Shown piece by piece: positions 23,302-27,352 of a DNA stretch of 27,352 nucleotides; the first letter of the stretch is position 1, and each line of letters begins with the position of its first letter. The stretch covers positions 1-27,352 of the forward strand of contig JBBRZF010000028.1 of NCBI GenBank assembly GCA_038236965.1, in the 5' to 3' direction. Both the position numbers and the translations under genes were made by a program. The notes below the pieces were generated by a model. The model searched no databases. It was given only the letters and a program-made list of their open reading frames with translations, and was not told the DNA's origin. The stretch is from JBBRZF01 sp038236965 (GTDB lineage: Bacteria; Acidobacteriota; Terriglobia; Terriglobales; Acidobacteriaceae).

Positions 23302-24093
23302 TTAACTAGCGTGTTGATGTTCGTCGCAGCATTTCCCTGCGCCACATTCCGTTACCAGGTCGGCGTTGCGGTCGCCTTCAAGCGCCACCGAGCGCGGGAA
23401 CAGAATGTTATTTTCCAGATGGATGTGCTGGTGCAGGTCAGCCTCGAACTCCAGCAGGCCCTGGTAGAGCATGCGGAAACTCATACAGCCATCGGCCGGG
23501 ACCGTGAATTCGTTCGTCGTTTCGCGAAGCTTGCGTAGCAGGTCGCCGGCGGCATCGTGTTCCTGCATCATCATGCGAACCGGATTTGCAACTTGTCCGA
23601 AGCGCGGCGGAGGAATCAACTCGCCTGCGATCACCGCCTCTTCCATGCGAGCGATGTACGGGAACAGCACTTCTTCTTCCTTCAGCATGTGTACGCGCAG
23701 GTCTTCTGCCAGCGCGTCGAAGGCCGCCTTCACATCACTTAACTCAAGATGATTCGGCCCGTGTTTTCCCGCGACCTTGGCCGCCAACCCCGCAAGTCTT
23801 GGACTTTCCGAACGCACGTAAAGATGGTGCTTCTGAACGATCTGCGCGATCAACTCGGCCAGCGGAACTTCGCGCCAGTCGGTTGCGTTTTCGCATCGGG
23901 CGATACGCTCTTCGTCCGCCGACGCGATCTCCCGCAGCACCACTGCCGCGTCGAGATTCAGCCCATCACACGCTTCCGTCAGCGACTTGTGGCCGCCGCA
24001 ACAGAAATCGATTCCCCTGGATTGGAATACGCGGATCGCACTGGGTACTTCTACGGCGAGTTCGCGAACGGTTTTCGTGGTGTCGAGTGTCAT
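23302..24093 (-). CDS. ric: Ric/YtfE/ScdA di-iron protein, iron-sulfur cluster repair
   Basis: A cytoplasmic di-iron protein that repairs iron-sulfur clusters damaged by NO or oxidative stress. The 263-residue protein has the N-terminal DUF542/ScdA segment (about 1-55) with FQSRGIDFCCGGHKSL (C31, C32), then a hemerythrin-like four-helix bundle. Metal ligands are visible in the KHHLYVR, VHMLKEEEVLFPYI, QEHDAAGD and HQHIHLENNILFPR segments. An unusual C-terminal tail, ECGAGKCCDEHQH, adds three cysteines and two histidines. The start at 24093 (MTLDTTK) is chosen because AGGGG lies six bases upstream; the frame could extend to 24132. It is first in the ric-nnrS-norZ unit and is preceded by a hairpin, a T run and palindromes that may be regulatory. 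Confidence 0.93.
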   Translation of the reverse strand: MTLDTTKTVRELAVEVPSAIRVFQSRGIDFCCGGHKSLTEACDGLNLDAAVVLREIASADEERIARCENATDWREVPLAELIAQIVQKHHLYVRSESPRLAGLAAKVAGKHGPNHLELSDVKAAFDALAEDLRVHMLKEEEVLFPYIARMEEAVIAGELIPPPRFGQVANPVRMMMQEHDAAGDLLRKLRETTNEFTVPADGCMSFRMLYQGLLEFEADLHQHIHLENNILFPRSVALEGDRNADLVTECGAGKCCDEHQHAS

Positions 24094-24113
24094 CGGATTC
24101 CCCTTGTCTCCTG

Positions 24114-24154
24114 AAAAAATGGTCCCGGCCATTCGCTGGCCTGTCCGGCCGGGA
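24114..24154 (-). promoter_or_regulatory. Terminator-like hairpin with T run in the ric leader
   Basis: On the minus strand, TCCCGGCC (24154-24147) pairs with GGCCGGGA (24130-24123) around a 16-base loop. Three bases later comes a run of six T residues (24119-24114), then the ribosome-binding region and the ric start. This could stop transcription before ric (attenuation) unless relieved. It may also simply be a structured leader. Confidence 0.45.
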
Positions 24155-24245
24155 ACTCAGCATCAGGAGGTCGTTTCGGCCCAACGGGCTATCGCCGGTA
24201 CGCCGTTACAACAACCACTCTAGGGCTCGACCTTACAGCTAACTA

Positions 24246-24257
24246 TGACTTAAGTCA
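24246..24257. promoter_or_regulatory. Candidate Crp/Fnr-family operator
   Basis: A perfect 12-bp palindrome, TGACTTAAGTCA, centred 158 bases upstream of the ric start. The TGAC-N4-GTCA layout has the same half-site spacing as Fnr/Dnr-type boxes, but the outer TT/AA is missing. The regulator encoded just upstream has the E-x2-SR recognition pattern that suits such sites. Confidence 0.45.
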
Positions 24258-24268
24258 CAAGTCGAAAA

Positions 24269-24287
24269 TATATCTTAACACGATATA
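24269..24287. promoter_or_regulatory. AT-rich inverted repeat upstream of ric
   Basis: TATATC at 24269-24274 and GATATA at 24282-24287 form a perfect inverted repeat with a 7-base spacer. Its left arm (ATATATCTTAA) resembles half of published Bacillus NsrR sites as I remember them. The right arm does not, so any NsrR assignment is speculative. Confidence 0.35.
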
Positions 24288-24308
24288 CATCGCTGCCAGC
24301 GCAGGCAA

Positions 24309-24334
24309 AAGCCCCCGGCGAACGCCGAAGGCTT
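24309..24334 (-). terminator. Terminator after the Crp/Fnr gene
   Basis: A 12-bp stem including two G-T pairs (AAGCCTTCGGCG with CGCCGGGGGCTT on the minus strand), a 2-base loop, and a short T run. It lies 26 bases after the stop of the regulator gene and separates it from the ric unit. Confidence 0.7.
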
Positions 24335-24359
24335 CAGATTCCTTGCAGCCGGGAACTAC

Positions 24360-25055
24360 CTAGGATTCGTCCAGCTCGGCCGATAGTTTTTTCATGTCCG
24401 TTATGAACACCGACCGGCCCTCGATGCGCAGGTAGCCCTCGGACTGGAAGCGGCTCAGGTTACGCGACACCAGCTCGCGCACCGTGCCTATCTGCGCGGC
24501 TAGTTCCTGGTTATTCGCAGGCAGCGTGATCTCCAGTCCTTCTTTCGTCTGCTTCCCTTCTGACTTCGCCAGCCGGACCAGCAGCGCCGCCAGGCGGCTG
24601 CGCACCGTAGTGAAGGAAAGTTCTTCGATGATTGCCACCAGGCGACGCAATCGCGCGCCCACCACAGCCAGCACTTTCAGCGCAACCTGGGGATGCTGCA
24701 AGCACAATGCCTGGAAATCCTGCTTGGCGATGAAGATGAGCGTGGTTGCTCCCAACGCCTGCGCCGTCGCCGGATAGCTGCCGCCATCGAACACAGGCAG
24801 CTCGGCTATCGAGCTCCCCGCGCTTTCGATGGATAGCACCTGCTCGCGTCCCGAGGCCGAGCTCTTGTAGATGCGCACATTGCCGGAATGCACCACGTAC
24901 ATCCCGGCGCACGGTCCGCCCTCGGAGAATACGAAGTTGCCGTCGTCGAACTTGCGCTCCACCGCGCGCGAAGCCAGGAATGCAAACTCCGGCTCGTCTA
25001 GTCCCGTGAATAACTGCACCTGCCGCAACGTCTGTAGAGTTTTCGCATCAATCAT
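24360..25055 (-). CDS. Crp/Fnr-family transcriptional regulator
   Basis: A 231-residue regulator. The N-terminal cyclic-nucleotide-binding-fold sensor (about 15-125) has GNFVFSEGGPCAGMYVVHSGNVRIYK. A dimerisation helix (about 128-155) and a C-terminal winged helix-turn-helix (about 155-225) follow, with ANNQELAAQIGTVRELVSRNLSRF. The E-L-V-S-R of the recognition helix gives the E-x2-SR pattern that in Fnr and Dnr reads TTGA-type half-sites. The N-terminal cysteine cluster of Fnr is absent (only isolated cysteines near 49 and 112), so it does not sense oxygen through an Fe-S cluster. It more likely senses another signal; given its neighbours, NO through heme, as in Dnr, is plausible but unproven. 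It should control the adjacent ric-nnrS-norZ unit. A terminator follows. Confidence 0.9.
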   Translation of the reverse strand: MIDAKTLQTLRQVQLFTGLDEPEFAFLASRAVERKFDDGNFVFSEGGPCAGMYVVHSGNVRIYKSSASGREQVLSIESAGSSIAELPVFDGGSYPATAQALGATTLIFIAKQDFQALCLQHPQVALKVLAVVGARLRRLVAIIEELSFTTVRSRLAALLVRLAKSEGKQTKEGLEITLPANNQELAAQIGTVRELVSRNLSRFQSEGYLRIEGRSVFITDMKKLSAELDES

Positions 25056-25107
25056 GTCCAGTCGATTGTAACAAGCACTGGTCCAGCGAGTACGTCTGGC
25101 AAAGGAA

Positions 25108-25130
25108 TGGCGGGCCTCTTTCGCCCGCCA
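25108..25130 (-). terminator. Terminator after the YwiC-like gene
   Basis: A perfect 8-bp stem (TGGCGGGC with GCCCGCCA) with a 7-base loop lies 49 bases after the YwiC-like gene stop. The following T content is modest (TTCCTTT). Confidence 0.65.
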
Positions 25131-25179
25131 CTAAGCCATGAATTGTTGGTATGAATCAGGGTTGATTACGGCGTCGCCT

Positions 25180-26037
25180 CTATCTAACCATATAGAAACT
25201 CGTGATCAACAGCATGCCGAAGGTGATTGAGTGCAACAACTCGGTGATACCCAACCAGGGAATATCCAGCTTTTCGGGCTTCTGGAAGAACCACATGGCG
25301 CCGCGGATAACGATCGGGATAAACGCCAGAATGGCCAGCGGAGGCAACCAACCGTAATAGCAGGCCGCTCCCACAGCGCCCATGAGTACAAACTGTCCAG
25401 CGAAAAACTGTCTTCCCCGCGAGATCTTTTCTTCAAACGTCGCGGCCCGCGCAGCATGCAAACGGACTTGCACATAATGGATCTGGTCGCCTGCAAAGAG
25501 CCAGCATGCCAGCCAGACGGAGATAGCGATGGTATCCAGACGTCCCGTGGCGACGTAATACGCAGCCGCTGCGGTTGCCGTCAGTCCAATCGAGCCGATG
25601 ATCTGCGCCGGCATTCGCATCCGGCGTCCAAAAAGTTTCAGGGCGGATTGGGCAGCAAACGCCGTACCAGCAACGCAGGCGATGAACAGCAATCCCAGGT
25701 TGCGTCCCCCGTGCAGCAATCCGAAGCTCGCAGCGATGGCAATGGCCGCGACGATTGCGGTTGCCTGCGCAGCCATGCGCTTCTCGTCCTTGGTTGTGGC
25801 GCGCAGCGGACTGGTGCCCAGCAGGCTTTCCACCGGCGTGCGTAGCCAGAAGATGGAGATCGCGGCAACCAGTAGCAAGGCGATGTCCGACAATCCACGC
25901 CCGCTTCGCAGACCCACGCATGCGCCGATCACCAGCGGGACCAGCAGAATGCCCCATGCTCCATGCTCGCGAGGGACCACCAGGGCCCTCATCCTGTCAC
26001 TTTGCATCGTGTTCAGTTGCGTAGCCATCTGAGCCAT
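25180..26037 (-). CDS. YwiC-like integral membrane protein
   Basis: A 285-residue membrane protein with about eight hydrophobic helices. It begins with the conserved signature VPREHGAWG near residue 19, which defines the YwiC-like family. In Bacillus subtilis ywiC lies beside fnr and the nitrate reductase genes, and its function is not established. Here it likewise lies next to a Crp/Fnr regulator and NO genes, which strengthens a link to nitrogen-oxide respiration. The motif region in the middle, LFAGDQIHYVQVRLHA, has charged residues inside predicted helices, a pattern that recalls UbiA-type prenyltransferases, but I see no clear Asp-rich pair. The start at 26037 is chosen because GGGGG lies five bases upstream; the frame extends to 26154 without a plausible start. 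It ends 124 bases before the regulator gene. Confidence 0.83.
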   Translation of the reverse strand: MAQMATQLNTMQSDRMRALVVPREHGAWGILLVPLVIGACVGLRSGRGLSDIALLLVAAISIFWLRTPVESLLGTSPLRATTKDEKRMAAQATAIVAAIAIAASFGLLHGGRNLGLLFIACVAGTAFAAQSALKLFGRRMRMPAQIIGSIGLTATAAAAYYVATGRLDTIAISVWLACWLFAGDQIHYVQVRLHAARAATFEEKISRGRQFFAGQFVLMGAVGAACYYGWLPPLAILAFIPIVIRGAMWFFQKPEKLDIPWLGITELLHSITFGMLLITSFYMVR

Positions 26038-26184
26038 GGAATCCCCCACGAATAGCGTCTTCGTCTTGGCATCGCTGGAGTTCTGGAGCGTACCCGTTGC
26101 TGCATTCCGTTCTTCCCAAGTGAACGGGGGAGTCGCGATACAGGCCATTCGCATTTCTGCGGGCGCCGCTCGTCCCCCAACCCG

Positions 26185-27352
26185 TTAGGCCTTTACTTCG
26201 TCGCCCTTGTACTGCTTCGGCGTATACACGCAGAAGGGTTCGGAGGCCATGAAGTCACCTGTCGCCGCGAATGCACGTGCGCGACAACCCATGCACACGT
26301 GGCGGAACTCGCAGCAACCGCACTTCCCTTTCAATCCATCGTCGTCGCGCAGAGCATGGAACACTTCGGAGTTGTCCCAGATGTCGGCAAACTGCTGCGT
26401 TCGCAGGTCGCCCGCAAGCGCCGGCAGGTAACCGCAGGGATAGACTTCGCCGACGTGCGAGAGGAAACAAACGCCCGTTCCCGCAAGGCAGCCCTTTGTG
26501 ACCGCGTTCATCGCGTCCGGATGTCCGCTGGCGGCAGCGCCCGGCGTTATCGTGTGGTGGCCAGCCGTGCCCGGATGTCCGGGCTTGAAGCTGATGCCCG
26601 TCGAGCCCGGCATGGTCATGTCAACTGGGCCAATGGGAGTGATGTCACCCTGTTCCTGCGCCACTGCTGCCTGCTTGCCGTAATCGGTTTCACGACGTTC
26701 CGCCGCTTTGCGCTGGCGAACCACACGGAAGTAGTGCGGAGCGCACGTCGCTTTCAATTCAATGCCGCCATCCAACGACTGGTCGTAGAACCAGTTCAAT
26801 ATCTTTTCGTATTCGTCCGGCGGAACCATCTGGTCCTTGGCGATGTCCACACCGCAACCGACAGGAACCAGCAGGAAGGTATGCAGCGCGTCCGCGCCCA
26901 GTTCGCGCACCATCTTCAGCACGTCTGGAAGTTGGGCAGCGTTGTGGCGTGCCACCGTCATGTTGATCTGGACCGGCATACCAAGCTCTTTCAGATTCTT
27001 GAAACCATAAACCGCCGCATCAAATGCGCCGGGAATGCCGCGGAACGTGTCGTGAATCTCGGCCGTCGAGCCATCCAGCGATATCGAGACGCGCTTCACT
27101 CCCGAGTCCACGATCTTGCGCGCGATCTCTTTCGTCACCAGAGTCCCGTTCGTCGCCAGCGCCACTCGCAATCCCTTGTCGGTCGCGTAACGCGCAAGCT
27201 GGAAGATGTCCGGGCGATACAGCGGTTCGCCGCCGCTTAGGACGAGGATCGGATTTCCAAAAGCTGCGATCTGGTCGATGATCTCCAGCGCCTTCGGCGT
27301 CGATAGGTCGCTGGGCGAGGCCAGCTCCGTGGCCGTAGCGCGGCAATGGATA
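26185..27352 (-). CDS. Radical SAM/SPASM protein of the AhbC/AhbD/NirJ heme-maturation type, 5' partial
   Basis: At least 388 residues are visible, with the start beyond the window. The frame enters as IHCRATATEL, showing only the last cysteine of the CxxxCxxC cluster motif, then LSGGEPL, the SAM-binding motif. The middle has LKATCAPHYFRV. The SPASM-type C-terminus has GCLAGTGVCFLSHVGEVYPCGYLP, GKCGCCEFRHVC, GCRARAFA and EPFCVY, which match the enzymes that modify siroheme into heme b or d1. A 58-residue Gly/Pro/His-rich insertion (26506-26679) lies before the SPASM domain. It may supply or remodel heme for the downstream NO reductase, but the exact reaction (AhbC, AhbD, NirJ or another) cannot be decided here. 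It precedes the YwiC-like gene by 147 bases. Confidence 0.85.
   Translation of the reverse strand, partial: IHCRATATELASPSDLSTPKALEIIDQIAAFGNPILVLSGGEPLYRPDIFQLARYATDKGLRVALATNGTLVTKEIARKIVDSGVKRVSISLDGSTAEIHDTFRGIPGAFDAAVYGFKNLKELGMPVQINMTVARHNAAQLPDVLKMVRELGADALHTFLLVPVGCGVDIAKDQMVPPDEYEKILNWFYDQSLDGGIELKATCAPHYFRVVRQRKAAERRETDYGKQAAVAQEQGDITPIGPVDMTMPGSTGISFKPGHPGTAGHHTITPGAAASGHPDAMNAVTKGCLAGTGVCFLSHVGEVYPCGYLPALAGDLRTQQFADIWDNSEVFHALRDDDGLKGKCGCCEFRHVCMGCRARAFAATGDFMASEPFCVYTPKQYKGDEVKA

Noticed and set aside
26299..27240. A 313-codon plus-strand frame
   Set aside because: Antisense to the radical SAM gene, whose motifs are clear.
1..27352. tRNA genes, CRISPR arrays, transposases, attachment sites
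   Set aside because: I looked for cloverleaf-like segments, regularly spaced repeats and recombinase motifs and found none that could be supported.

Overview
The window is a gene-dense, GC-rich bacterial chromosome segment with no IS element, prophage, CRISPR array or RNA gene that I could recognise. Several family variants look like those of soil Acidobacteriota (Terriglobia/Koribacter type). These include small secreted proteins beginning with an LGDVAREQ-type mature end, a BON plus glycine-zipper lipoprotein, a quinol-type NO reductase with an NnrS-like partner, and a YwiC-like protein. The assignment rests on recognition of protein style, not on a marker gene. No gap without a gene exceeds 300 bases. 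The two largest are 7280-7555 (a terminator, then a palindromic and possibly dispersed-repeat region) and 24094-24359 (a terminator, candidate operators and a leader hairpin).

Plus-strand left arm (1-7279): the 3' part of a PiT phosphate transporter, then ribBA, a membrane HD-GYP c-di-GMP phosphodiesterase, ftsY, ribD and ribE. The riboflavin genes are interleaved with unrelated genes and ribH is not in the window. RibBA carries substitutions at positions that bind metal or GTP in characterised enzymes. The block ends in a strong terminator.

Middle (7556-11395): on the minus strand lie an Mla-type ABC ATPase without its permease, mobA, and a small protein of unknown function. On the plus strand lie a DCC-family thiol protein and a BON-domain lipoprotein.

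Signal/pilus block (11409-15684, minus strand): a prepilin peptidase overlaps a PAS-type histidine kinase by one base. Next come a small secreted coiled-coil protein and an NtrC-type sigma-54 response regulator. The order suggests a PilS/PilR-like pair controlling type IV pili or secretion. A terminator hairpin sits directly before the regulator's start codon.

Mixed block (15780-19485): a frameshifted GT2-like glycosyltransferase, a DinB-fold protein, a lipoprotein, a TPR protein, and a membrane diguanylate cyclase without an inhibitory site.

Nitric-oxide island (19611-27352, all minus strand): in transcription order, a radical SAM/SPASM protein of the heme-maturation type (cut by the window edge), a YwiC-like membrane protein, a Crp/Fnr regulator without Fe-S cysteines, the Ric/YtfE iron-sulfur repair protein, an NnrS-like membrane protein, and quinol-dependent NO reductase. 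Two palindromes and a hairpin with a T run lie between the regulator and ric. This is the most coherent functional unit: NO removal, repair of NO-damaged clusters, local control and possibly heme supply.
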